Under the pieces are notes generated by a model, which worked only from the letters and a program-made list of their open reading frames with translations, was not told where the DNA came from and ran no database searches. From an uncultured Oscillibacter sp. (GTDB lineage Bacteria; Bacillota; Clostridia; Oscillospirales; Oscillospiraceae), in contig CAJUDW010000023.1 in NCBI GenBank assembly GCA_910584995.1, positions 1-39,655 of the forward strand: a stretch of 39,655 nucleotides of DNA, in the 5' to 3' direction. The stretch's first letter is position 1. Each line of letters begins with the position of its first letter. Below, piece by piece: positions 6,421 to 14,671 of this stretch. The translations under genes were made by a program, and so were the position numbers.

Positions 6421-8685
6421 TTGGAACAGAAGAAGAAACGGGAAAATATCGCGGCAGGCATCGTTGGCGCGTTTCTGGGAACGCTGCTGGGTGTGGTCTG
6501 CATTGTGATCATTGACCAGATGGGTTATGTGGCTTCCGTATCCGGATTTGTCATGGCCATCTGCGCCCTGAAGGGCTATGAACTGCTGGGAGGTACGCTG
6601 AGCAAAAAAGGCGCGGTGATCTCCTCGGTGCTGGTGCTTGCCATGACGTATCTGGCCCACAGGCTTACCTGGGCCATCGCCATTGCCTCCAGCCTGGAAA
6701 CGGGAATCCTGGAGGCCTACCGGGCCATCCCCTATCTGCTGGAGGCGGATATGCTGGAGGGCCCCTCCTACTGGGGCGGCCTTGTCATGCTGTATCTTTT
6801 CACCCTGCTGGGGGCGGTGCCAACCATTATCAGCGGGCTGCGGAGCGCCGACATGCCGGATCTCCCGGCGGCCCAGGCCATACCTCTCCAGACGGAGGAG
6901 GACACGGATCCCCAGGCCCTGGAGATCTATCCGGCGGATATGTCCTGGCTGAAGCCTCTGCGGATCAGCGCGTCGCTTTCTTTGCTGCCGGGATGCATAG
7001 CCGGTGTGGCGCTTTTGTTCGCCAGCATCCGGCAGGGAGCCCCCATCCGCCTCTCTGCGGCGGCTTTAGGGGCCATATTCGGCAGCCTTCTGATGATGTT
7101 CGCCGTCATGCCCCTGATCCAACTTTGCAACAACGCCATGTTCCCCATGGTCCGGGCCGGGGGCACCCTGTGGCGGGTAAATCTCAGCGCCCTCAACGGC
7201 GCGGATACATACCGTTTCAGTAAGAAAAACGGCAATCTCCGTACTCTCCAGTGGGGAAAGCTGGAACCGGAGGAGCAGGAGCGGGCCAAGGCCTCTATCC
7301 AGCGGGCCATTGCCCTGCTCAGCAGCGGGCAGGTGATGCACGGCAGCGCCCTGAGCCTGGCGGTGCTGCCCCTGACAAACCTGCGTCCCATTAAAGAGAC
7401 CAAATGGGCCTGGAAGGCCGTGTACTCCTCCGGAGGCGGCAAGGAGAAGAAGATCTCCATCCCCAAGGCCTATCCCCGCCTGTCCCCCGCCCAGGGGCTG
7501 GAACCGGCCCGGGAGCCCGCGCCTGCCCGGTGGCCGCTGTGCCTCCTCTCCCTTCTGCTGGCGGGACTGATCGGCGCAGCAGGCTACGGCCTGGGGGTCC
7601 TGGCGGAAAACGCCATTGCCGGCGGCTCTTCCTCCCCCGGCAAAACGTCCCCCGGCGCGGCTTCCTCCAGTGTCCCGGCCATTCAGACGCCGTCCAGCGT
7701 CAAGGTATACGAGACCGGCGGCGTCCTGTACCAGATGGACAGCGCGTTTGACGTCACCTCCGTCAACGCCTTCTATGATCCCGCCGGGGATATCTCCTAT
7801 GAGATTACCGTGGAGACGAGCGACGAGGAGGGGGCGGTGGACCGGCTGCTCCAGCCTATCAGCGACTACCGGATGTCGCCTGACTACGATTACTTCCGCT
7901 TCGCCAACGCCGGGGCAGAGGAAACCCTGGTCCCCCTGGTGGCCGTGGACGGCACGGAGTACCGATACGAGATCCTGTCCCTCTACCTGAAAACCGGTGA
8001 GGCCGTACACATAGGCGCTGCCCTGGCGGAGGACGGCCTTCTGACGGTTATGGAGGCCCGGCAGGGGGCCGGCGGCGACGAAGAGGCCGCCCGGGGCACA
8101 ATCCTGTACGTCTTAAAGACCCTCCGGCGGACCGAAACCGCCATCAATGAGGACAATTACCGCACCCTGTTCCATGCGGCAGAGGAACTGGACTACGGCT
8201 ATATCGCCGTGGGTTATATCAAGGCCCCCTTTGAGATGTTCGGCCGGGACGCCTTTGTGGACGCCTATGTCCCCTTCAGCGAGGCCCCCTCCTATTCGGA
8301 GGACGGCCGCACCATCCGCTCCGCCGCCCACGGTATGGAAGTCAGCGTCACCATCTCCGGCCCCCAGGCGGACGCCCGGGCGGCGGTGGACGCGGCCTAC
8401 GATGCCATGAAAGCCTCCGGCGCGGACATTGAGAACGCCTCGGAGACCACCTGGTTTGAGGAATACGACATCGCCGTCAAGCAGGTGACCTACTACGAAG
8501 AAAACCGCAGCAAGGCCCGGCTGGCCATTCTGTACGCGGACTACAAGCAGGAGGGGTACTATCTCTCCGCCCAGATCATCTACCTGCCGGAACTGATGGA
8601 TGAGGACTACCCGGAACTGCTGGCGGAACTCAGCAGCGTCTACGCCCTGACCCTCCCGGAGGTGGAGCCTTCGGAGGGCCTGTAA
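6421..8685 (+). CDS. Uncharacterised multi-spanning membrane protein with large C-terminal outer domain
   Basis: I do not recognise the family. The frame is open from 6151, but the only good ribosome site (AAGGAGGG at 6405-6412, 8 nt spacing) points to the TTG at 6421, giving 754 aa beginning (M)EQKKKRENIAAG. Residues about 8-235 hold roughly six hydrophobic helices. Residues about 240-370 are soluble and probably cytoplasmic. A strong helix at about 372-396 (CLLSLLLAGLIGAAGYGLG) leads to a Ser/Pro-rich linker and about 340 acidic residues presumably outside the cell. The upstream extension is rich in Lys and Arg and lacks a start signal, so I exclude it. The following lipoprotein gene is 32 bp away and likely co-transcribed, so the two may work together at the membrane. 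Confidence 0.8.
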   Translation: MEQKKKRENIAAGIVGAFLGTLLGVVCIVIIDQMGYVASVSGFVMAICALKGYELLGGTLSKKGAVISSVLVLAMTYLAHRLTWAIAIASSLETGILEAYRAIPYLLEADMLEGPSYWGGLVMLYLFTLLGAVPTIISGLRSADMPDLPAAQAIPLQTEEDTDPQALEIYPADMSWLKPLRISASLSLLPGCIAGVALLFASIRQGAPIRLSAAALGAIFGSLLMMFAVMPLIQLCNNAMFPMVRAGGTLWRVNLSALNGADTYRFSKKNGNLRTLQWGKLEPEEQERAKASIQRAIALLSSGQVMHGSALSLAVLPLTNLRPIKETKWAWKAVYSSGGGKEKKISIPKAYPRLSPAQGLEPAREPAPARWPLCLLSLLLAGLIGAAGYGLGVLAENAIAGGSSSPGKTSPGAASSSVPAIQTPSSVKVYETGGVLYQMDSAFDVTSVNAFYDPAGDISYEITVETSDEEGAVDRLLQPISDYRMSPDYDYFRFANAGAEETLVPLVAVDGTEYRYEILSLYLKTGEAVHIGAALAEDGLLTVMEARQGAGGDEEAARGTILYVLKTLRRTETAINEDNYRTLFHAAEELDYGYIAVGYIKAPFEMFGRDAFVDAYVPFSEAPSYSEDGRTIRSAAHGMEVSVTISGPQADARAAVDAAYDAMKASGADIENASETTWFEEYDIAVKQVTYYEENRSKARLAILYADYKQEGYYLSAQIIYLPELMDEDYPELLAELSSVYALTLPEVEPSEGL

Positions 8686-8717
8686 GGGCCACGGCATTTT
8701 CACTGTGAAAGGACGGA

Positions 8718-9719
8718 ATGTCAATCATGAAAAAACGGATTGCGGCCCTCTGCGCGGCGGCCTGCCTGCTGCTCTCCGCCTGCGGCATGGCCCCCAAGGA
8801 GGAGGAACTCTCCGACGAAGAGGTCGTCAACACCTTGGTGCGGGCCTTCCAGGCCGGGGACTATGAGGGGATGAAGCCCTATATCGACGACGAGAATCCC
8901 CTCCACAAATTTTTCGCCAATATGGACGAGAGCACAGGCGGGGACATGGCCCCGGTTTACCGGGCCTGTTACGAAAAATTGAAGGCCATTACCTGTACCG
9001 CCAAGGCGGTGGAGGGCGAGGAGACCTGGGGGACGGTGGATGTGACTGTCAGCATCCCCAACTTTTCCGCCGCCTTGCACCAGTCCATGGCGGACGCCCT
9101 GACAGAGGATGTGGAAACCGGTTCCGGCGGGTTTTACGACATGCCCGCCTGGGCCCTGAAGGCCATGGAAAGCAGCGGGGAGACCCTTGAAGAAACTTAT
9201 CAGCTCCACGTGGGCTCCCGGGACGGGGAGATGGTTCTGGACACCAACACGAACCGGCAGTTCTTTGCCGCCCTCTGCGGCGGGATGAAATCGTATCTGA
9301 ACGCCTCCATGACCACCTGCACCTTCCTGGACGGAACCGTATGGATCATTTCCGCCCAGGGCGACGAGATTACCGGCGTGCTCCGGACGGAGAACGTGCC
9401 CGGCGCAGGGGCATACGCCCCGGAGGATCTGGAATCTGCCATCCAGGCCTATACGGACTCCTACGCATCCATAGACGGCGTGTGCGCCTCCGGCGAAGTC
9501 CGGGACGATCTGCTGATCAGCCGCCTGGGCATCGACATGGAGACAGCCAGTTCCTTTAGCCTGGTTCAGATGGGCCTTATCGACAAGCAGACTACCGCCG
9601 GTTCCAACGGCTGGCTGAGCCTGGATGTCACCATGAGCGGGTTCACCCGGGAGGGGGCCTCCTGTGTAACGGAGACCTTCAAGGCCCCCCAGCCGGAAGA
9701 AAGCAGCCAGCAAAAGTAA
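8718..9719 (+). CDS. Uncharacterised lipoprotein
   Basis: The 333-aa product starts MSIMKKRIAALCAAACLLLSACGM, with a signal peptide and an LSAC lipobox near residue 22, so it should be anchored to the outer membrane face of the cell. AAAGGA lies 5 nt before the first ATG (8718); a second in-frame ATG at 8727 is possible. The first 120 residues (SDEEVVNTLVRAFQAGDYEGM) look like the helical DUF4878/DUF5105-type lumazine-binding-like lipoproteins, in which a NTF2-like fold is common, but I cannot confirm this. The rest has no recognised motif. It follows the large membrane protein by 32 bp. An interspersed repeat begins two bases after its stop codon. Confidence 0.85.
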   Translation: MSIMKKRIAALCAAACLLLSACGMAPKEEELSDEEVVNTLVRAFQAGDYEGMKPYIDDENPLHKFFANMDESTGGDMAPVYRACYEKLKAITCTAKAVEGEETWGTVDVTVSIPNFSAALHQSMADALTEDVETGSGGFYDMPAWALKAMESSGETLEETYQLHVGSRDGEMVLDTNTNRQFFAALCGGMKSYLNASMTTCTFLDGTVWIISAQGDEITGVLRTENVPGAGAYAPEDLESAIQAYTDSYASIDGVCASGEVRDDLLISRLGIDMETASSFSLVQMGLIDKQTTAGSNGWLSLDVTMSGFTREGASCVTETFKAPQPEESSQQK

Positions 9720-9720
9720 G

Positions 9721-9820
9721 GGGCTGTATTCACCGGCGCTGAAGGGCGTCCGGCCGGGCCTGTTGGGGCCCTGCACGGCAAAATCCCCCGTCCGGTATCC
9801 CCCCTATACATACAGGTTCT
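9721..9820. repeat. Interspersed terminal-inverted-repeat element, copy 1
   Basis: This 100-bp stretch ends in ATACAGGTTCT and starts with a worn copy of the reverse complement (GGCTGTATTCACCGGCGCTG). It resembles copies at 16639-16742 and 20173-20258 in both ends and in the inner TCCGG-ATCCCCCC segment. Its left end is the most diverged of the three. No protein is encoded. Confidence 0.75.
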
Positions 9821-9944
9821 AAATGCCGAGAAGTCTGACAAACCGGCCGCCCTGCGGCCGCGGCGGAAACTGCTGCGGCAGAGCATGTTTTGGTGCTTTC
9901 CCGGTTTGTTGACGATAAAACAAAACAATCTGGAGGAATGAGAA

Positions 9945-10625
9945 ATGGGAAAATTCTTTTTGAAGCTGAGCCGTACCGGGCTGCTGATGATGCTGTTCGG
10001 CGCCGTCTTTGTGGCGTTCGCCTTCCAGGACACCATCACCTCCCTGAAAGCGCCCAAAAGCTTTGACGACGTGATGGAAGAAGGCGCGGCGGCAGGCGAC
10101 CATGTGAGCGGCAGAATCCCCTACCTGCTGGACGCCTTCGCCTCCATGGAGACCTGGACTGAGGATCGCTCCAACAACTCCCGCACGCCGAAGAAAACCT
10201 CTGCCCGGTACTATGTCCTCCCCGCAGGGGACGATTTTATCGGCCTGAAGGTTTCCTCCGATAACTTCTCCAAGGCCAGCGATCTGGTGGATCAGACCTA
10301 CGGTTTCTTCTCCGGCGCGGGAGAGCCCACGGTAGAACTTGTGATGGACGCCCGGGTGGCGGTGATGGAAGAGGAACTGGCACAGCTGTTCCGTGAGGAT
10401 CTCCAGGACTACTACGGCTACACCGACAGCGATATCAACGCCATGGGCGATCTCCTGGTGGTGGAGGGCCGGTCCTTTACGGCTGTGCGGGCCATCTGCG
10501 GCATCGGCGCCGCGTTGTTCCTGCTGGGACTGGTGATCTCCATCTTCCGCTGGCGGAAGATCAGCGCGGAATTCCGCCCTGCGAAGCCCGCCGCCGGGTC
10601 TGTCTCCGGCCCGGAGATTGAGTGA
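9945..10625 (+). CDS. Uncharacterised protein with two membrane helices
   Basis: The 226-aa product has an N-terminal helix (about 10-28, TGLLMMLFGAVFVAFAF), an extracytoplasmic domain of about 145 residues, and a second helix (about 178-200, AICGIGAALFLLGLVISIF) followed by a short basic tail. GGAGG lies 8 nt before the ATG. The family is not recognised. It stands between the lipoprotein and another membrane protein on the same strand and may belong to one envelope cluster, although the repeat at 9721-9820 separates it from the lipoprotein gene. The middle domain shows no catalytic motif. Confidence 0.8.
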   Translation: MGKFFLKLSRTGLLMMLFGAVFVAFAFQDTITSLKAPKSFDDVMEEGAAAGDHVSGRIPYLLDAFASMETWTEDRSNNSRTPKKTSARYYVLPAGDDFIGLKVSSDNFSKASDLVDQTYGFFSGAGEPTVELVMDARVAVMEEELAQLFREDLQDYYGYTDSDINAMGDLLVVEGRSFTAVRAICGIGAALFLLGLVISIFRWRKISAEFRPAKPAAGSVSGPEIE

Positions 10626-10677
10626 TTACGGGGCCGTTTGAGGCATCGGGACACGGAGACAGTGGAGGAAAACAGGT

Positions 10678-11517
10678 ATGGAACAGCTTCTTCGCGCTTT
10701 ATGGCTTTTATTTGCCGTCGCGTTCGCCCTGACCGTCGCCCTCTGGCGCAGCCATATGGGCCCTGCCATCTGGATTAAACGGGAGTGCGGCAAGGCCCGC
10801 GCCCTGAACAGTGACAGCGCCCGCCAGGAACTGGTGAGACGGGTGCAGCAGCTGGTCCCCCAAGCCAGCAGCCAGAATGTAGTATTCTCCTTGCAGGAGG
10901 AGGTTTCCCATCTCCGGCGGGTCACTACCTACACCTACTATTACAAGGTATTTGTGGCAGACGGGGACTGCCTCTGGGTCCTGCCCTTTTCCTATGACAA
11001 GAAGACCGGCAAATACGATCTGGGCCAGCCCGCTGCCCTGACCCAGGATCTGATTCAAAACGTCACCATGGCGGGAAAACCGGGCAAGCGCCTGTCTGTC
11101 ACCTTCCGGCTGAAGCCGGAGTTGGGATCTGAGGCCGTTGTCATGGTGCTGGAGCCCCTGGCCTTCCGGAAAAACAAATTCTATCCCTTTGACTTCTTCC
11201 AGGAGGAGGCCTGCGGCAAGGCTATGGCCGTCACCGAAAAGCTGGCCTTCTCCGCCTGCAAGATGACGGCGGAAGATCTGGAAAAAACCCGTCTGGAGGA
11301 CGAATGCGGCAACTACGCCACCGGCGCGGGGATCTGCGGCTTCTGCGGGATTATTGCCGCCTCCGTCAGCGGCTCCCTTCCCGGAACGCTGGTGTTTTTC
11401 GCAGGGGCCCTGGCGTTCTTCGGCGTGATGCTGGCCAAAAAGCAGGTACCAAAAATCAGCCTGGTCATTGTCATCCTGGAGGCCGTTGCCGCCTATTTCC
11501 TCATGAAAATTGCGTGA
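10678..11517 (+). CDS. Uncharacterised membrane protein
   Basis: The 279-aa product begins with a helix (about 3-20, LLRALWLLFAVAFALTVAL). A soluble middle of about 190 residues follows, rich in Lys and aromatic residues, and then two or three C-terminal helices (from about 215: GAGICGFCGIIAASVSGS, then VFFAGALAFFGVMLA and LVIVILEAVAAYFLM). GGAGG lies 9 nt before the ATG. No family motif was recognised. It is the last of the plus-strand envelope genes and ends at a strong terminator. Confidence 0.8.
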   Translation: MEQLLRALWLLFAVAFALTVALWRSHMGPAIWIKRECGKARALNSDSARQELVRRVQQLVPQASSQNVVFSLQEEVSHLRRVTTYTYYYKVFVADGDCLWVLPFSYDKKTGKYDLGQPAALTQDLIQNVTMAGKPGKRLSVTFRLKPELGSEAVVMVLEPLAFRKNKFYPFDFFQEEACGKAMAVTEKLAFSACKMTAEDLEKTRLEDECGNYATGAGICGFCGIIAASVSGSLPGTLVFFAGALAFFGVMLAKKQVPKISLVIVILEAVAAYFLMKIA

Positions 11518-11536
11518 CGCCTTCACAAAACCCAAC

Positions 11537-11576
11537 GGGGGCCGGGAGACCGTGATACGGTTTCCCGGCCCCTTTC
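11537..11576. terminator. Strong terminator between convergent genes
   Basis: A 16-bp stem (GGGGCCGGGAGACCGT with one G:T pair) and a 3-nt loop, followed on the plus strand by CCCTTT. It lies between the stops of the 279-aa membrane protein and the MATE exporter and could serve both. Confidence 0.8.
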
Positions 11577-11581
11577 CGCCG

Positions 11582-12946
11582 TCAGGCACTCTCGGGAGGG
11601 GAACTCTCCCCCTCCGGGCCCTCCCCTGTCCTGCCCCGGAAGAGCCGGAGGGAAAGGGCCGCCGCGGCCAGTTCCGTGATCCAGAAGGCGTGCCACACTC
11701 CCGCCGGCCCCCACAGGCGGCTGAGGAAAAAGGCCGCCGGAATGATGAAAACCCCATACCGCGTCAGGGAGATCCACAGGGAGGACCGTCCCATACCCAG
11801 GCCCTCCAGCGCCCCGGAGGCGATAACGGACACGGCGGAAACCAGGAACCCGGCGCTGATCACCCGCAGCGCCCGGGCCCCCTCCTCCGCGGTTGCCCCG
11901 CTGGTGATGAAAAGGCTCATCAGCCGCTCCGGAACAGCCCAGGAGAGCAGCGTCCCCGCCAGCATAATCCCTGCCGCCAGGGCCAGGGCGGCCCGGAAAA
12001 TCTTCTGCACCCGCTTTTGCTCCCCCGCCCCGTAATTGTACCCAATGAGGGGCCGCAGGCCCTGGACAATACCGTTGGCAGGCAGATAGAGAAAGGTTTG
12101 CAGCTTGTAATAGGCCCCCAGGATCAGCACATAGTTCTGGCCCCAGCCCGAGAGAATCAAGTTCAGCGCGGCAATCAGCAAAGAGGGCAGGGCCATGCTG
12201 AGGGCGGCGGGAACCCCTACGGCGTACAGCCGGCCCGCCGTTTCCTGCCCGGGAAGCGCGTCCCGCCGGCAAAGCCGCACATGAAGGGGCCGCACCGCAT
12301 ATAAAATCATATAGAGTGCCAGATTCACCGCCTGCCCCAGCCCGGTGGCCAATGCCGCGCCGTACATACCCAGCGCCGGGAAGGGGCCGGGGCCGAAGAT
12401 CAAAAGGGGATCCAGCAGGATATTGGTGACACAGCCCGCCAGCATACAGAGCATAGTGACCGTCATCCTGCCCCCGGACTGGAAGATCTTTTCAAAGGTC
12501 ATGCCCAGGGCGATAACCGGGGCAAACACAAAGGCCGTCCGGGCATATTGCAGGCCCAGTTCCAGCACAGCCCCATCCGTAGTGAACAGCCCCAGGAAGA
12601 ACGGCATGAGGGAAACGGAAACCGCCGTCAGGATCACCCCGTGGACGGCGCTGAGGGCCAGTCCCTGGGCGGCGGCCCCGTCGGCATCCGCCTGTTCCCC
12701 CGCCCCCAGGCAACGGGAGATCACGGCGCTGACGCCGATGGAAAAGCCGATGGTCACGGCGGTGATAAGGTTCTGGACGGGAAACACCAGGGACAGCGCC
12801 GTCATGGCGTCCTCGCTGATCCGCGCCACGAAAAAGCCGTCCACAATGTTGTACAGGGAGTTCACCAGCATGGAGAGGACCATCGGCAGGGACATGGACG
12901 CCACCAGCGGAAGAACGGGCTTTGTTTTCATAAATGTCTGATCCAT
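11582..12946 (-). CDS. MATE family multidrug/cation antiporter
   Basis: The 454-aa protein has about 12 transmembrane helices in two MatE halves, as for exporters that expel organic cations or drugs in exchange for Na+ or H+. Typical segments are LPLVASMSLPMVLSMLVNSLYNIVDGFFVARI at the start of half one (helix 1-2; the family motif NSLYNIVDGFFV) and QGLRPLIGYNYGAGE in half two. The frame stays open 42 codons upstream, but AGGAGG 4 nt before the ATG at 12946 fixes the start at MDQTFMK. Its promoter and an attenuator-like leader are clear (12963-13092), so expression may answer to a ligand or to ribosome stalling. Confidence 0.93.
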   Translation of the reverse strand: MDQTFMKTKPVLPLVASMSLPMVLSMLVNSLYNIVDGFFVARISEDAMTALSLVFPVQNLITAVTIGFSIGVSAVISRCLGAGEQADADGAAAQGLALSAVHGVILTAVSVSLMPFFLGLFTTDGAVLELGLQYARTAFVFAPVIALGMTFEKIFQSGGRMTVTMLCMLAGCVTNILLDPLLIFGPGPFPALGMYGAALATGLGQAVNLALYMILYAVRPLHVRLCRRDALPGQETAGRLYAVGVPAALSMALPSLLIAALNLILSGWGQNYVLILGAYYKLQTFLYLPANGIVQGLRPLIGYNYGAGEQKRVQKIFRAALALAAGIMLAGTLLSWAVPERLMSLFITSGATAEEGARALRVISAGFLVSAVSVIASGALEGLGMGRSSLWISLTRYGVFIIPAAFFLSRLWGPAGVWHAFWITELAAAALSLRLFRGRTGEGPEGESSPPESA

Positions 12947-12962
12947 ATGGCCTCCTGAAAAG

Positions 12963-13003
12963 ATAAAAAAATCCACACGGGTATGCGGTTCATACCCGTG
13001 TGG
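12963..13003 (-). terminator. Leader terminator (attenuator) before the MATE gene
   Basis: A perfect 13-bp stem CCACACGGGTATG with a 5-nt loop is followed on the minus strand by AT and six T. It lies inside the leader, between the promoter and the ribosome site of the MATE gene, so reading into the gene requires escape from this terminator. The upstream GCTGTGG (about 13030-13036) can pair with its first arm and act as an antiterminator. Confidence 0.75.
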
Positions 13004-13063
13004 TGAAAAGCGGAAATCCGCAAAAAATCCACAGCCGCCCAAACGCGGGACGGTTTTGACAGC

Positions 13064-13092
13064 ATGATACATCCTTTTTCCGCCGCCGTCAA
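13064..13092 (-). promoter_or_regulatory. Sigma-A promoter of the MATE gene
   Basis: TTGACG (13092-13087), a 17-bp spacer and TATCAT (13069-13064) on the minus strand. The start would be near 13057, giving a leader of about 110 nt. Confidence 0.75.
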
Positions 13093-13199
13093 GAGGTGCT
13101 CTTCCCCGCCTGGACGCAGTGCGGAGGAAGCCCGTTTATTTTTAACGGCGAAAACACCTCTTGTCATGAAAAATTGTCCGGTTTTTCATAAAAGGGGGC

Positions 13200-13227
13200 T
13201 TGCATTATTTCAAAAATGTGTTATTCT
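13200..13227 (+). promoter_or_regulatory. Promoter of the DUF6470-like gene
   Basis: TTGCAT (13200-13205), a 16-bp spacer and TATTCT (13222-13227) lie about 100 bp before the gene. Confidence 0.5.
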
Positions 13228-13326
13228 GGAATTGTCCATAATACCAGAAACGGTTGGGGCGGCGGAGATGCAAGGAGAGCGTCTTTGCAGGAGACCGAGA
13301 AGGAGATATGAAGGAGAGATTGCATT

Positions 13327-13956
13327 ATGGGACCGCTGATTGAAATTAGCACTGTACCCATCCAAATCGAAATGAAGACTACCAATGCCAAGCTGGAGCG
13401 CGCTTCCGGCACTGCCGAAATGGAGTTCTCCCGCAGCGACAAAGGCGTCAGCGTCCGGAGCCGTTCCGTCCGGGTCAACCTGGACACCTATGAGTCCGAA
13501 GGAAGCAGAACCGTTTCCCCCATCACACAGATGCGGCAGGCCACCTACGAAGCCGCCTCCGCCTATACCAACCAGGGCCAGCTGATGATGACCAGCCACC
13601 TGGCCGGCGCAGGCGTCCCGGCCCAGAATACCGGCGCCCCGGCCCAGGCGGCGGGCATCCCGGTAAAGGTCTCCGCCAAACCGGCAAAAGCGCCTGCCCA
13701 AGCCTCCCCGGCTGTGCAGAACGCCGTCCCGGCGGCCGCAGCGGAACTGGATGTGGGTGAAATGAGCATCCGCTACGAGATGGATAAGCTGAATTTCGAC
13801 TGGAAATTCGGCCAGAGCGAGTTTGAGTTCACGCCCGGCGACATTGAGTTCACCGTAACCCAGCGTCCGGAGGTAGTCATCAAATACATCGGCGGCCCCC
13901 TATACGTCCCCCCCTCCGCAGACCCCAACTATGAGGGCGTAGACGTCACCGTATAA
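13327..13956 (+). CDS. DUF6470/YviE-like protein
   Basis: The 209-aa protein is cytoplasmic, with no signal peptide. Its start, PLIEISTVPIQIEMKTTNAKLE, and the later alternating polar/hydrophobic strands, together with TQMRQATYEAASAYTNQGQLM, resemble the DUF6470 family typified by Bacillus YviE. That gene sits beside flagellar genes, but no flagellar gene is present here. Residues about 97-140 form an Ala/Pro-rich low-complexity insertion, after which the beta-rich pattern resumes (MSIRYEMDKLNFDWKFGQSE-type repeats). AAGGAGAG lies upstream of the ATG. The function is unknown, and the family call is by resemblance only. Confidence 0.75.
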   Translation: MGPLIEISTVPIQIEMKTTNAKLERASGTAEMEFSRSDKGVSVRSRSVRVNLDTYESEGSRTVSPITQMRQATYEAASAYTNQGQLMMTSHLAGAGVPAQNTGAPAQAAGIPVKVSAKPAKAPAQASPAVQNAVPAAAAELDVGEMSIRYEMDKLNFDWKFGQSEFEFTPGDIEFTVTQRPEVVIKYIGGPLYVPPSADPNYEGVDVTV

Positions 13957-14229
13957 AAGCCTCCCAAAAGCGGCCTTCCGCTTCGGGGAAAAGCGCCGCC
14001 CCCTGCGACGCGTCCGGGCGGATCCGTTTCCCAGACCGGATTTCCGCATTTCCTTTCGGGGCCCGCTTCCAGGCAGGCTCCGGGTTATCATGGTATTATC
14101 GCGTATAATGGGGCACAGTATGTGGCGGCAGGATCTCCGCCGTTCCATGCTGTGCCCCAGATTTTGTCTCCCGGGCTGAAAACCGGGGGAAATTTTTTCC
14201 GATCCGCCGGTTTTCTTTGCTTTTTCCCC
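13957..14229. other. Intergenic stretch with a long hairpin
   Basis: There is no gene. It holds a long hairpin at 14110-14158: 13 pairs (GGGGCACAG-ATG / CAT-CTGTGCCCC, one G:T) outside a GGCGG/CCGCC inner stem. TATAAT stands directly before it (14104-14109), and AGATTTTG follows. It may end the DUF6470-like transcript or be a small RNA; I could not assign a family. Confidence 0.45.
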
Positions 14230-14258
14230 TTGACTTTTCCTCGGAATTCCTGTAAACT
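14230..14258 (+). promoter_or_regulatory. Sigma-A promoter of the ylxM-ffh operon
   Basis: TTGACT (14230-14235), a 17-bp spacer and TAAACT (14253-14258). The start would be near 14265, directly followed by the inverted repeat GTAAAG/CTTTAC in the leader. Confidence 0.7.
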
Positions 14259-14305
14259 ATTCAAAGTTGTAAAGGCGCACCGCTTTACAGGAAGGGAGTG
14301 GCTCC

Positions 14306-14668
14306 ATGAAAAATCAGACCTACCGCATGACGATGCTCTATGATTTTTACGGGGAGCTGTTGACCGACCGGCAGAAAGAGTTCTTCGACCTCTATTACAA
14401 TGAGGATCTGTCCCTGGCGGAGATCGCCGAAAACGAGGGCATCTCCCGGCAGGGCGTCCGGGATGTGATTGTCCGGGCAGAGAACCTGATGCAGGAGGTG
14501 GAGGACAAAACCGGCATTATCAAGCGGTTCGAGTCCCTCCGCCCCCGGCTGGAAGCCATCGCCGGCGCCGCGGAGAGCATCAAAACCGCCGCCCTCCGGT
14601 ATGGGGACGTGGAGTTGGAGACGCTGGCGGATCGGATCCTTGCGGAAGCCGCCGCTTTGAGGGAATGA
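14306..14668 (+). CDS. ylxM: YlxM family SRP-associated DNA-binding-like protein (UPF0122)
   Basis: The 120-aa protein matches YlxM/p13: MTMLYDFYGELLTDRQKEFF and the sigma-70 region-4-like helix-turn-helix LSLAEIAENEGISRQGVRDV at about 35-55. In streptococci YlxM binds the signal recognition particle and tunes its GTPase; it is nearly always encoded directly before ffh, as here (3 bp gap). An AGGGAG site lies 7 nt before the ATG. The length is normal. It heads the operon for SRP and ribosome assembly, so a cytoplasmic role with Ffh is the best inference. Confidence 0.93.
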   Translation: MKNQTYRMTMLYDFYGELLTDRQKEFFDLYYNEDLSLAEIAENEGISRQGVRDVIVRAENLMQEVEDKTGIIKRFESLRPRLEAIAGAAESIKTAALRYGDVELETLADRILAEAAALRE

Positions 14669-14671
14669 GTT

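Noticed and set aside
14110..14158. SRP RNA gene next to ffh
   Set aside because: The apical GGAAG/AGCAG signature of bacterial SRP RNA is absent.
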